In this document: piece by piece, positions 7,287 through 15,783 of the stretch
Position numbering within the stretch: position 1 is the stretch's first letter
How the letters are laid out: each line of letters opens with the position of its first letter
Source: Anaerolineales bacterium UBA2232
GTDB taxonomy: Bacteria > Chloroflexota > Anaerolineae > UBA2200
Length of the DNA stretch: 64,000 nt
Assembly (NCBI GenBank): GCA_002348045.1
Contig: DDYO01000023.1
Span: 9,742 to 73,741 of the forward strand
Direction of reading: 5' to 3'
Position numbers and translations under genes: made by a program
Notes under the pieces: model-generated
What the model was told of the DNA's origin: nothing
The model's input: the letters and a program-made list of their open reading frames with translations, nothing else
Databases searched by the model: none

Positions 7287-9884
7287 ATGACGAAAAAGCT
7301 TGTATGGCTGGCCGTGGGGCTGGCTTTGATCTTGATGCTGAGTGCGACGGCCATGGCTCGCCTGCCCAGCAATCAGACGGCCTCCCGTGGCATCTATATC
7401 CAATACGATAGCATCTTTGACAACATTGACCGGGCAAACGGGTTTCCCGTGGCCGGCGGCCACAAACGCTGGATGTGGAAGGAACTGGAACCCACCCGCG
7501 GTAGCCGCCTGTTCGACTCGGAGATCCGCACCTTTGTCCAGCAACAGGCCAGCCGGGGCAAGAAGGCAGCTCTCGGCCTGGAGACCTTTGTGGGACGTAT
7601 CAATCAGACCGGGCCGAATGGCGCCCTTGGCGTCCCCGATTGGCTGTGGATTACCTACCCGAGTTCGCGGCTGTACAACACGGTCAGCAACGATGGCTGG
7701 TACGTGCTGAACTACCTGGACTCCAACTACAAGGCGCGTTACGCCGAGTTCATCAACGCGCTGGCGGATTGGTTGGCGGCGAACTCTGATGTGGCTTCCA
7801 ACGTGGGCTGGATCGAGATGGGCGTGGGTATGTACAGCGAGACCCAGCCCAGCGACCAGTGGGTTACCAAGAACGCCAAGGACTATGACTACTATGCCAA
7901 CTATGCGCCTGGAGGCGAAAGCCCGCCCGGCTGGACGGGCAACGACTGGCTGAACCATGTTCGGTGGGCGGTGGACACCTACGTCAATGCTTTCAGGGTG
8001 CGCAACACCAACCTGTCCCACATTGCCCTGTTCCTGAACTGCGCCCCTGACTATAAAGGCACGCGGAACGCTTTCACGGATTATGCGGCCATCAAGGGCG
8101 TCGGGCTCAAGAACAACGGATTGCAGGTAGACCGGCACCCGTGGTACCTGTACTCGCCCCTGGAAAAGTGGTGGGGCGCCAGCGGCGTCACCCTTACGGT
8201 GCCCGTTGCCTGGGAAACGTACGAGCAGTGGCTGACCAATGAAACCGAACTGTACTGGGGCCTGCTGTGCGCCATGGACAAACATCCCGACGTGCTGGAG
8301 CCGGACCGCTGGCTCATGGTGGATCAGAACAAGAACAAGCGCGTTAACTATGTGGCCATCTGGAACTGGATCGAACCCTACATCGGAGTGACGGTGGATA
8401 CCACACCGGGCATCTGGTGCGCCTTGCGGGAGACCGAGTATCCCAGCAACGGGGAACCGGGCAACTTTAACTTTTTCCTCTTCCAGGCTGAGAGTTACGG
8501 GAGCGGCGGTGCAACCGTTGCCACGTTCAACCAGGGCTACAAAGAAGGCCGCTATACCCGGCGAACCGACCAAGCCACGGGCAACACCAACATGTGGTTC
8601 CGAATTGCCGACACCTACGAGAATGGCAACGCGGCGCGCCGTGCCTATACGGTCTATGTCACGTACCTTGATCGGGGCAACGACACCTGGCAACTCGTCT
8701 ATGACTCTTTCACGGGCTCCAAGAGCGCGGGCACCGTGGTCAAGACTAACAGCAACACCTGGAAGAAGGCGACCTTTACTCTGACTGACGCCCGGTTTGG
8801 CAATGGGATCGGCACCCAGTCCGATTTTCGTATGGACTGCAACAATGACGGCGATGACTACTTCCATCTGGTGGAAATCAAGCGGGGGAGCGGTGGCACC
8901 ACGCCCACGCCAACCCTGCCGCCAACATCGGCGACGATCCAGGGCAACGTGCAGTTGCAGGGTAGACCGGGTGCGCCTAACGCTCAGTGGGTAGTTCCTC
9001 TGGTAGTGACCGTCGGGGGCACGCCGTATTCGGTAACTACGGATCAATCGGGCAACTTTACGGTTTCGGGCGTCACTCCCGGAACGTACAACATCAAGGT
9101 AAAGAACAGTCACACGTTGGCCAACATCAAGAACAATGTCAGCCTCGTGTCGGGGTCCAACCCGGTGAACCTGGGCACCCTCAAGGAGGGTGATGCGGAC
9201 GACAACAACTTTGTCAACATCACCGACTTTTCGATCCTCAAGTCCGGGTTTACGCCTGCCTTCGATCCCCGAGCCGACTTTAACCACGACAGTGTTGTAA
9301 ACATCAGCGATTTCTCCCTCCTGAAGGCCAACTTTAATCAGGGAGGGGACATTGTCGTGGCCAGCCTGGGATCGATGAACGTTGAGGGTGATGCGGTGGC
9401 GGAGGGAACGGTGGTGGTCAAGCTTGTGCCTGCCTCGGCCACTGTGGCAAAGGATGAATACGTGAGCGTGGACATCCAGGTGGTATCCGGTGCGCAGATG
9501 GTGGATGGTGCTGAAATCCACCTGAACTTTAGCCCGGAGGACCTTCTGGTGGTGGACGAGTGGGGCAATCCGGCAGCCAGCATTCAGGGAGGCACAAGCC
9601 TGGATGTTCCACTACTGAACTCGGTAGACAATGCCACGGGCAGGATCGAGTTTGCGGCAGGGACTTTTAGCGCCACGCCCCCGGATGGCACGTTTACACT
9701 GGCAACGGTGCGCCTCAGGGCTCTGTGGGCAACCGGCCACACGTCCACTCAGCTCACTTTCTCGACGACGTTGCCGCGCAAGACGGAGGTGACTTTTGCC
9801 GGAGTTTCGGTAATCGGGCCGACGGAAGGTGGAACGCTTATGTCGGGTGAGCTATATCGCATCTACCTGCCTTTGGCTCAGTAG
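7287..9884 (+). CDS. Secreted GH-like protein with both dockerin and cohesin
   Basis: A paralogue of the preceding protein (865 residues) with the same order: signal peptide, GH42-like barrel (about 28-370), beta-sandwich region, short TP linker, regulatory-like domain and type I dockerin at about 635-685 (loops DADDNNFVNITD and DFNHDSVVNISD). It then continues into a cohesin-like domain (about 709-850) with VDGAEIHLNFSPEDL and GTFSATPPDGTF segments, and ends in IYLPLAQ. Carrying a dockerin and a cohesin in one chain, it could act as an adaptor that docks elsewhere and also recruits another dockerin protein. The start has GAGGTGA upstream, 21 bases after the previous stop. Catalytic activity is inferred only from the fold-like segments. 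Confidence 0.85.
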   Translation: MTKKLVWLAVGLALILMLSATAMARLPSNQTASRGIYIQYDSIFDNIDRANGFPVAGGHKRWMWKELEPTRGSRLFDSEIRTFVQQQASRGKKAALGLETFVGRINQTGPNGALGVPDWLWITYPSSRLYNTVSNDGWYVLNYLDSNYKARYAEFINALADWLAANSDVASNVGWIEMGVGMYSETQPSDQWVTKNAKDYDYYANYAPGGESPPGWTGNDWLNHVRWAVDTYVNAFRVRNTNLSHIALFLNCAPDYKGTRNAFTDYAAIKGVGLKNNGLQVDRHPWYLYSPLEKWWGASGVTLTVPVAWETYEQWLTNETELYWGLLCAMDKHPDVLEPDRWLMVDQNKNKRVNYVAIWNWIEPYIGVTVDTTPGIWCALRETEYPSNGEPGNFNFFLFQAESYGSGGATVATFNQGYKEGRYTRRTDQATGNTNMWFRIADTYENGNAARRAYTVYVTYLDRGNDTWQLVYDSFTGSKSAGTVVKTNSNTWKKATFTLTDARFGNGIGTQSDFRMDCNNDGDDYFHLVEIKRGSGGTTPTPTLPPTSATIQGNVQLQGRPGAPNAQWVVPLVVTVGGTPYSVTTDQSGNFTVSGVTPGTYNIKVKNSHTLANIKNNVSLVSGSNPVNLGTLKEGDADDNNFVNITDFSILKSGFTPAFDPRADFNHDSVVNISDFSLLKANFNQGGDIVVASLGSMNVEGDAVAEGTVVVKLVPASATVAKDEYVSVDIQVVSGAQMVDGAEIHLNFSPEDLLVVDEWGNPAASIQGGTSLDVPLLNSVDNATGRIEFAAGTFSATPPDGTFTLATVRLRALWATGHTSTQLTFSTTLPRKTEVTFAGVSVIGPTEGGTLMSGELYRIYLPLAQ

Positions 9885-9929
9885 CAATGGATCTTATGAA
9901 GTGCCGCGGTGGCGGTAAGGAGTTGGTAC

Positions 9930-12260
9930 ATGGATGTAAGGGTTAGGCAGAAAACAACCAAGTTAGGACTGCGCTTTGCGGTGCTGGCCCTGATTGCCGT
10001 AGCTGCTTCGGTCTGGTGTTCCGCTGGGGTCCTGGCAGGGCCGGCTGAGTCCGCAGGACCGCTGGGGGTTTCTGAGGCAAATGCTGCCTCAGCCCTTGCT
10101 GTGTCGATCTCCCTGGCCCCACAGTCATCCAGTGTCGCGAAAGACAACCTGTTCACGGTCCAGGTCCAGCTGGTCGCCGGCGCGCAAGCGGTGGACGGAG
10201 CAGAGTTCCACCTGGACTTTGACCCCGTGTACCTGCGGGTAGTAGATGCGGCGGGGAACCCGGTGACGAGCATCGAAAGCAGCGGAGTGCTGGATGTGCC
10301 GCTGCAGAATAGTGTGGACAATGCAGCGGGCCGCATTGACTTTGCAGCGGGCACGTTCAGTGCGACGCCGCCCAGCGGCACGTTCGCGGTGGCGACGATT
10401 CGGTTCAAGGCCTTGTGGGGCACCGGGGGGGCGGCTACGCCTCTGACCTTTATCACCGTGCTGCCGCGCAAGACCGATGTGACTTTTGGGGGTGCCTCGG
10501 TGTTCGCTGGGGCGACCAACGGTACTGTTACCATCAGCGGCGAGACCCCGCCCGCCCCACCGACCCTGACCCCGGCTCCTACCCGCACCCCGACGGTCAC
10601 GCCAACCATGGTTCCTGGCCTAACGGTGTCCGTAAGGCTAGAGCCTCAGAACGCTCTGGTGTCCAAGGACAACCTATTCACCGTGCAGGTGCAGGTCGTC
10701 GCTGGTGCGCAGGCGGTGGATGGAGCGGAAGTCCATTTGGACTTTGACCCCCTGTACCTGCGGGTGGTGGACGCGGCGGGGAACCCGGTGACGAGCATCG
10801 AGAGCAGCGGAGTCCTGGACGTGCCGCTGCAGAATACTGTGGACAATGCAGCGGGCCGCATTGACTTTGCAGCGGGCACGTTCAGTGCGACGCCACCCAG
10901 CGGCACGTTCGCAGTGGCGACGGTTCGGTTCAAGGCCTTGTGGGGCACCGGGGGGGCGGCTACGCCTCTGACCTTTATCACCGTGCTGCCGCGCAAAACC
11001 GACGTGACCAATGATGGCGCCTCGGTGTTCGCCGGCGCGACCAGTGGCACGGTCACGATCGTGGGAGAGACACCCCCGCCAACTCCCACTCCTACAGCTA
11101 CGGCCACGCGCACGGCGACCCCGACTGCGACGGCGACCTTGCCTGCAACTCTCACTCCCACGGTGACGACGACTCCGACGCGCACGGCAACGCCCATGGG
11201 TCCGCCCATCCAGAAGGACTTTCAGAATGGGGTGTCGCCAGACGCATCCTACAATGGAATCATGGACACCTACCTCGACTTCTATGACTCGAGCAACGCC
11301 CAACTGGGTCAGAACGGCCAGATGCGGCTGCGCTATGACTCGCTGCAGAGGCCGCTGCTCAAGTTCAACCTCGAACCCCATGTGCCCGGCGGCAGCATCA
11401 TCGTCGAGGCGCGCCTGTACCTGTGGATGAACTATGAGAGCAATGACGTTTTTATGGATGGAAACCTCTATCGGGTCTTGCGGCCTTGGGATTCGGCATC
11501 AGCGACGTGGAACAATCCCTGGCAGGTGATGGGCGGTGATGCCGTGCCCGCCGACCGCGAGGGTGTGCGGATTTCGACTGCGCGCCTGAGACGTGCCGGC
11601 AACTACTACGAGTGGGACCTCACGGCAGCAGTCCAGGACTGGGTGTCGGGCCGCGTTCCCAACGAGGGGGTCTTTTTGCTAGGTGATCCGGTCTATCCCC
11701 GGACCGTCGGATTCTACGCCTCGGAGAACAATGACAAGTCGCGGCGGCCCAAGCTGAGGGTGCTTTACTACGCGGTGCCGCCGACGCCAACACCGACGCC
11801 GACGAACACACCAACACAAACTGCAACGGCTACGGCTACGGCGACCAGCACACCGGTTCCGGGTCGCATCGAGGGCCGGGTGTGGAACGATCTCAACGGA
11901 AATGGTGTTATGGAGGAAGGAGAGCCAGGCCTGCCCGGTGCGACGTTGCGCCTGATGAACACCGGCAGGCCCGACATCGTGAGCGGCGCCGACGGCTCCT
12001 ATGCCTTTGAGGATGTGGCACCCGGGCTGTACACGCTGGTGGAGACCAACCCGCCAGGCTATACGTCCACAACCTCGGACAGTGTCAGTGTGGTGGTCAC
12101 CAGCGGCGCGACCACCCGGGTGAACTTTGGGGACTGGCTGGGGACAGGAATCGCAACAGCCACGCCGACCGGCACCTGGGTTCCGACGGCGACGCCGTCA
12201 GCTACCAGCACATATACTGGCCCGTGGTACCTGGTGTGGCTACCTATCATCCGACGTTAG
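9930..12260 (+). CDS. Scaffoldin-like secreted protein with two cohesins, DNRLRE and SdrD-like domains
   Basis: This 776-residue protein has an N-terminal hydrophobic signal (about 10-35), cohesin 1 (about 58-203), a PT linker, cohesin 2 (about 230-378), a long TP/TA linker, a DNRLRE-type domain (about 426-610, starting near FQNGVSPDASYNGIMDTY), another linker, an SdrD B-like domain (about 644-735, GRVWNDLNGNGVMEEGEPGL) and the C-terminus YLVWLPIIRR. The cohesins resemble the one in the preceding gene and could bind the two dockerin proteins next door. I chose the ATG at 9930, which has AAGGAG 7 bases upstream, over a GTG at 9909. The two cohesins are nearly identical at DNA level. Cell attachment is not explained: there is no SLH domain or sortase motif. 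Confidence 0.87.
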   Translation: MDVRVRQKTTKLGLRFAVLALIAVAASVWCSAGVLAGPAESAGPLGVSEANAASALAVSISLAPQSSSVAKDNLFTVQVQLVAGAQAVDGAEFHLDFDPVYLRVVDAAGNPVTSIESSGVLDVPLQNSVDNAAGRIDFAAGTFSATPPSGTFAVATIRFKALWGTGGAATPLTFITVLPRKTDVTFGGASVFAGATNGTVTISGETPPAPPTLTPAPTRTPTVTPTMVPGLTVSVRLEPQNALVSKDNLFTVQVQVVAGAQAVDGAEVHLDFDPLYLRVVDAAGNPVTSIESSGVLDVPLQNTVDNAAGRIDFAAGTFSATPPSGTFAVATVRFKALWGTGGAATPLTFITVLPRKTDVTNDGASVFAGATSGTVTIVGETPPPTPTPTATATRTATPTATATLPATLTPTVTTTPTRTATPMGPPIQKDFQNGVSPDASYNGIMDTYLDFYDSSNAQLGQNGQMRLRYDSLQRPLLKFNLEPHVPGGSIIVEARLYLWMNYESNDVFMDGNLYRVLRPWDSASATWNNPWQVMGGDAVPADREGVRISTARLRRAGNYYEWDLTAAVQDWVSGRVPNEGVFLLGDPVYPRTVGFYASENNDKSRRPKLRVLYYAVPPTPTPTPTNTPTQTATATATATSTPVPGRIEGRVWNDLNGNGVMEEGEPGLPGATLRLMNTGRPDIVSGADGSYAFEDVAPGLYTLVETNPPGYTSTTSDSVSVVVTSGATTRVNFGDWLGTGIATATPTGTWVPTATPSATSTYTGPWYLVWLPIIRR
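10140..11055 (+). repeat. Near-identical direct repeat encoding the two cohesins
   Basis: Bases about 10140-10530 and 10665-11055 match over nearly 390 bases, with a constant offset of 525 bases (for example the GAACCCGGTGACGAGCATCG element at 10256 and 10781). Only a few bases differ, including within the ACC-GGGGGGG-CGG tract present in both. The repeat spans most of each cohesin. Confidence 0.85.
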
Positions 12261-12303
12261 GAGCGCGCGCCTCTCGTTGGTTTGGGCTAGACAGAGGAAG
12301 AAC

Positions 12304-14652
12304 ATGAAAAGGCTAAACCTAGCGGTCCTGATGGCCTCGTTCTTCGTGTTGCTGGGCGTTCCCACGGCGGCACAAAGGGAATGGATCTTGCTGCCCAGCG
12401 CCTCATTTGCGTCGCCTCGTGGTGAGGTGGCGGCTCTGGCTGACGTCACCTTTCAGAAAGGCGTTTCGCCTGACGCTCTGTATGCTGGTGTGGCAGACAC
12501 CTACATCGAGAGCGAGAACAGGTTCGTAAACCACGGGACCGATGGCCTGCTCCGGCTGTACTATGACGGCCGTCAGCGATCGTTACTACGCTTTGACCTC
12601 TCGGCACACATACCCTCCAACGCAGTGGTCACCGCGGCGCGACTAGAGCTGTACGTTCAGAGCCGCTTGTATGATAGCAACAGCCTCAGTGGCGAAATGG
12701 GCCTTTATGAAGTGCTGCGACCCTGGGAGGAATTGGAGGCCACCTGGGAGCAGGCTGCGAAGGACGCCCTCTGGACAGCCAGTGGCTGCAACCACACCAT
12801 CGGCTCGAACGCGGATCGCGCCGCCGAGTTCACAGCCAGCACCATCCTCAATGCGAGACAAGTTTGGGTCTCGTGGAGCAACGTTCCCTTGGCTGCCCTG
12901 GTGCAAAAGTGGGTGAATGACCCTGCCACGAACCATGGCGTGATTATCGTGGGCTTGCCGGACAATCCACGGCAATCGTGGACCCTGCACTCGTCTCAAA
13001 GCCTTACGGCGGCCCTGCGCCCGAAACTGACCTTCTCCTATTTTGTGGCGACGCCTTCCCGCACTCCAACCCAGACAGTTGTTCTTCCGCCGACCACATC
13101 TGGCACTGCTACTGGCACGGCGCTGCCGACCCTTACGCCAACACCCGAGTATAGCCAGAGCCACGTGGTAGGGAGGGCTTGGCATGACGAAAACCGGGAC
13201 GGGCTTCGCCAACCCGGAGAGCCGCTTCTGGCCAATGTGACCATCATACTCAAGAACGAAGAGTACCAAGAGGTGGCGCGACGGATCACGGGCAGCGACG
13301 GCTTGTATGAATTCGGGGATTTGGCGGCCGGCAACTATGTGTTGACTGCCGGCGAGGTTCAGGGCTATTTTCGCTTCTGGCCCCCTGACGGCGTCTACGC
13401 TTTCTCTGTCTCTGGGACAAGCCATCTGGCTAACCTGGACTTTGGTTTCGTCCTGCCTCCAACGGCGACACCTACGGCATCACCCACCGCCTCTCCAACT
13501 GGAACTGCCACCGGGACTGCCACGCCGACGGCCACGCCGTTCGGCATGCCGACATGGACGCCTACCATCAGCCCAACACCAACGGCTACCGTGCCCACGG
13601 AGACGCCTACCCTGACTCCTTCACCGACGGCCTCGCCTTCGCCGACACAGCCTCCAGCCGGGACCTTTGCTGACCCGGTAGTGGTGCAGTGCCAGCATTC
13701 CTATGTTGGCACCACGGCAGGCCATGCAGCAGTGGTGAGTGACTATGGCATCTGTGGTTCGGGCCTGGCGGGGCCAGAGGTGGTCTATCGCCTCGATCTG
13801 GCGTCAACTATGGCGTACTTGAGCGTGAACCTGAACACATCTGCTGACCTGCTGCTTTTCGTCGTGCCCGATACGTACTCCACGGACTGCCTTAGCATGG
13901 GCCAGTCAGTGTTGCTGGCCAATGTCCATCCGGGGACGTACTACTTTGTGGTGGATGGCTATGACGTGGGAAGCGTTGGCACTTACGCTCTCGAGGTCAT
14001 GTGCATGCCCGACGCCGGTACAACGGTGACTCCGACGCCCATCCTTACCGCATCTCCCACGGCCACGGCCGGTCCCTCAACCACCCCTACCACGGGGCCA
14101 ACGTTGACGCCAACCACCAGGCGGACCCCTGGCGGTACCTCTATCATATACCTGCCCCTGGCAAGCAAGCCGCCACTTCAGATCCTGGCAGATTGTGGGG
14201 GCAATACGACCAGAGCAGACTACTACGGGCAGATATGGTTGCCGGATCGGCCCTATCAGGCAGGGAGCTGGGGATACGTAGGGGCGACGGAGACGTTCCA
14301 CAGCTCGTTGGCCATCGCGGCCACCCATGATTCGTGGCTCTATCAGAACTCGCGCTTTGCCTACGGGGCCTTTGGCTACGCATTCGACGTACCCAACGGA
14401 ACCTACGATGTGGAACTGCACTTTGCCGAGCTCTACTATGCGCGTTCGGGGCGCCGGAGTTTCAATGTGAGTATCGAGGGGCAGTTGGCGCTGCAGGATT
14501 ATGATATCGTTGATGCAGCCGGTGGATGGTTGCGGGCTCGCGTCGAAACACGGCAGGTGGTGCTTCGCGACCAACAGCTAAACGTCGACTTTAGTCGTGG
14601 GTCAGCGGACTTTCCGATCATCAATGCGATCAAGATCACCAAGGTGAACTAG
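12304..14652 (+). CDS. Secreted multidomain protein: DNRLRE, SdrD-like, PPC and malectin domains
   Basis: A 782-residue exported protein. A signal peptide covers residues 1-24. A DNRLRE-type domain (about 50-245) is related to that of the preceding protein: FQKGVSPDALYAGVADTY against FQNGVSPDASYNGIMDTY. An SdrD B-like domain follows (about 284-382, GRAWHDENRDGLRQPGEPLL), then a long SPT linker, a bacterial pre-peptidase C-terminal (PPC) domain (about 453-570), another PT linker with an internal IIYLPLASK motif, and a C-terminal malectin-like carbohydrate-binding domain (about 626-782). There is no catalytic domain, so a glycan-binding or structural role in the same extracellular assembly is likely. 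The ATG at 12304 has GAGGAAG upstream; frame extension to 12127 would overlap the previous gene and lacks a signal peptide at its start. A terminator-like hairpin follows at 14738. Confidence 0.85.
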   Translation: MKRLNLAVLMASFFVLLGVPTAAQREWILLPSASFASPRGEVAALADVTFQKGVSPDALYAGVADTYIESENRFVNHGTDGLLRLYYDGRQRSLLRFDLSAHIPSNAVVTAARLELYVQSRLYDSNSLSGEMGLYEVLRPWEELEATWEQAAKDALWTASGCNHTIGSNADRAAEFTASTILNARQVWVSWSNVPLAALVQKWVNDPATNHGVIIVGLPDNPRQSWTLHSSQSLTAALRPKLTFSYFVATPSRTPTQTVVLPPTTSGTATGTALPTLTPTPEYSQSHVVGRAWHDENRDGLRQPGEPLLANVTIILKNEEYQEVARRITGSDGLYEFGDLAAGNYVLTAGEVQGYFRFWPPDGVYAFSVSGTSHLANLDFGFVLPPTATPTASPTASPTGTATGTATPTATPFGMPTWTPTISPTPTATVPTETPTLTPSPTASPSPTQPPAGTFADPVVVQCQHSYVGTTAGHAAVVSDYGICGSGLAGPEVVYRLDLASTMAYLSVNLNTSADLLLFVVPDTYSTDCLSMGQSVLLANVHPGTYYFVVDGYDVGSVGTYALEVMCMPDAGTTVTPTPILTASPTATAGPSTTPTTGPTLTPTTRRTPGGTSIIYLPLASKPPLQILADCGGNTTRADYYGQIWLPDRPYQAGSWGYVGATETFHSSLAIAATHDSWLYQNSRFAYGAFGYAFDVPNGTYDVELHFAELYYARSGRRSFNVSIEGQLALQDYDIVDAAGGWLRARVETRQVVLRDQQLNVDFSRGSADFPIINAIKITKVN

Positions 14653-14737
14653 GGAGCAAGCGCCGATTTGTCCGAGCTTCTGCTGAGACAGGATCATTAG
14701 GCTGGACAGCTTTTAGATTGGGTTCTGGAGTCACTGT

Positions 14738-14777
14738 GGGGTGGATGCGGGTAACCGCTTCCACCCCCTTTCGTTTG
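14738..14777 (+). terminator. Intrinsic-terminator-like hairpin after the secreted-protein genes
   Basis: An 8-base stem (GGGGTGGA, 14738-14745, with TCCACCCC, 14760-14767), extended inward by GCGG/CCGC around a GTAA loop, is followed by a T-rich stretch CTTTCGTTT. It lies about 85 bases after the stop of the malectin protein and would end that plus-strand unit. Opposite-strand use is less likely because there is no T-run on that side. Confidence 0.6.
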
Positions 14778-14828
14778 GGCTTGTGCTGTCACCGCAACAT
14801 AGGCTCAGCAAATCGTAGAATGACCTTC

Positions 14829-15359
14829 TTAACTGGTTGGGAGACGGCCTACCTTCTGTGTCGCCTTTCCTTTTCGCATGGTGAGGATATTGCCGCGCCT
14901 CGGATCGAAGGCAAAGTGGACGGAATCCATCAGCCTCTCCATGAGGAACAGGCCCAAGCCACCCTCCTGACGTTTGTGCAATGGGGCGGTGGTGTCAGGA
15001 CGAACCACGGAGTCAGGGTCGAAGCTGCGCCCGTAGTCTTGGATCGTCACAACGACCGCCTGATCCTCGGATTTGCACAACGCGATGCAGATTTCTCCGT
15101 CGGTCCGTCCCTCGTACGCGTACTCGATAACGTTGGTGCATGCCTCGTCGACGGCCACCTGAAGGGCAAAAGTCTGATCGCCATCGAGATTGAGGCGCTG
15201 GGCGACTGAGGAAACAAAGTCGCTGATGACAGTCAGGCTCTCCATGGCGCTGGTGACACAAAGTCTCTCTTGAGCGACGATATCGCTTGAGGCGCAGTCT
15301 TTGTCAGCACGAGACCGCTTGAGGGAGCGATCGCCCGGCAGACCGGCTTGGCTGTGCAT
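14829..15359 (-). CDS. RsbW/SpoIIAB-like anti-sigma serine kinase (GHKL ATPase)
   Basis: A 176-residue protein with the HATPase_c fold of anti-sigma factor kinases. It has the N-box VDEACTNVIEYAY, an IQDYGRSFDP glycine/aspartate box, and EGGLGLFLMERLMD as the G2-like ATP-lid region. Such proteins bind a sigma factor or other target and phosphorylate a STAS-domain antagonist. The STAS partner is the gene directly upstream, 15 bases away. The ATG at 15359 has only a weak ribosome site, but the first beta strand (RLCVTSAMESL) lies downstream of it, so a much shorter start would cut the fold. No sigma factor or PP2C phosphatase gene is adjacent, so the target lies elsewhere. Confidence 0.85.
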   Translation of the reverse strand: MHSQAGLPGDRSLKRSRADKDCASSDIVAQERLCVTSAMESLTVISDFVSSVAQRLNLDGDQTFALQVAVDEACTNVIEYAYEGRTDGEICIALCKSEDQAVVVTIQDYGRSFDPDSVVRPDTTAPLHKRQEGGLGLFLMERLMDSVHFAFDPRRGNILTMRKGKATQKVGRLPTS

Positions 15360-15374
15360 GTGTGTCCGACTTGC

Positions 15375-15710
15375 CTAGAAGCTTCCTACTGCGTCAACGC
15401 AGTTGTCAAACACCTTGAACAGGGGCGCCAGCCCTGCCATGTCCAGTACTTGTTGGATTCGAAAGGGCACGTTGCATAAGCGAACATCACCGCGATTCCA
15501 GCGTCGGGACTGCTTCAGTGCAACGATGAGGGCACGTAGGCCACGGCTGCTGATATACTCCAAGTTCTCCATGTCGAGGATGATGTTGAACCGTTTGGCC
15601 TCCGCCAGTGCCTGCAGGGCTTCCTCCAACTGGCCAGCGCTGTTGCTGTCCACGCGACCGCTGATCTCGACCACGTCCACCCGCTTCATATTCTTGGTTC
15701 TCAGTTCCAT
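15375..15710 (-). CDS. STAS-domain anti-sigma factor antagonist (RsbV/SpoIIAA-like)
   Basis: A 111-residue STAS domain. The phosphorylation-site region is DMENLEYISSRGLRALI, where the serine before RG matches the serine that RsbW-type kinases phosphorylate. In its unphosphorylated form such a protein sequesters the kinase and frees its target. I place the start at the ATG at 15710, which has GGGAGGT 4 bases upstream; an in-frame start further up would add 29 residues that overlap the promoter. It forms a two-gene unit with the downstream kinase gene. Confidence 0.88.
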   Translation of the reverse strand: MELRTKNMKRVDVVEISGRVDSNSAGQLEEALQALAEAKRFNIILDMENLEYISSRGLRALIVALKQSRRWNRGDVRLCNVPFRIQQVLDMAGLAPLFKVFDNCVDAVGSF

Positions 15711-15747
15711 TCGGACCTCCCTTTCGTCGAGGGTTCCCTTGATCGCC

Positions 15748-15776
15748 ATTATAGCACAACAACACCGAAGCGCCAG
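15748..15776 (-). promoter_or_regulatory. Promoter for the STAS/RsbW pair
   Basis: On the minus strand CTGGCG (15776-15771), a 17-base spacer and a perfect TATAAT (15753-15748) lie about 38 bases before the STAS start codon. The match is good at -10 and moderate at -35. It separates the regulatory pair from the O-antigen ligase gene upstream. Confidence 0.6.
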
Positions 15777-15783
15777 AAGCGAG

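Noticed and set aside
7263..9521. A long open frame (about 750 codons) on the minus strand opposite the second GH-like gene
   Set aside because: It mirrors a gene with clear domains and a signal peptide on the plus strand; its predicted protein has no family motif, and the open frame follows from the codon bias of the sense strand.
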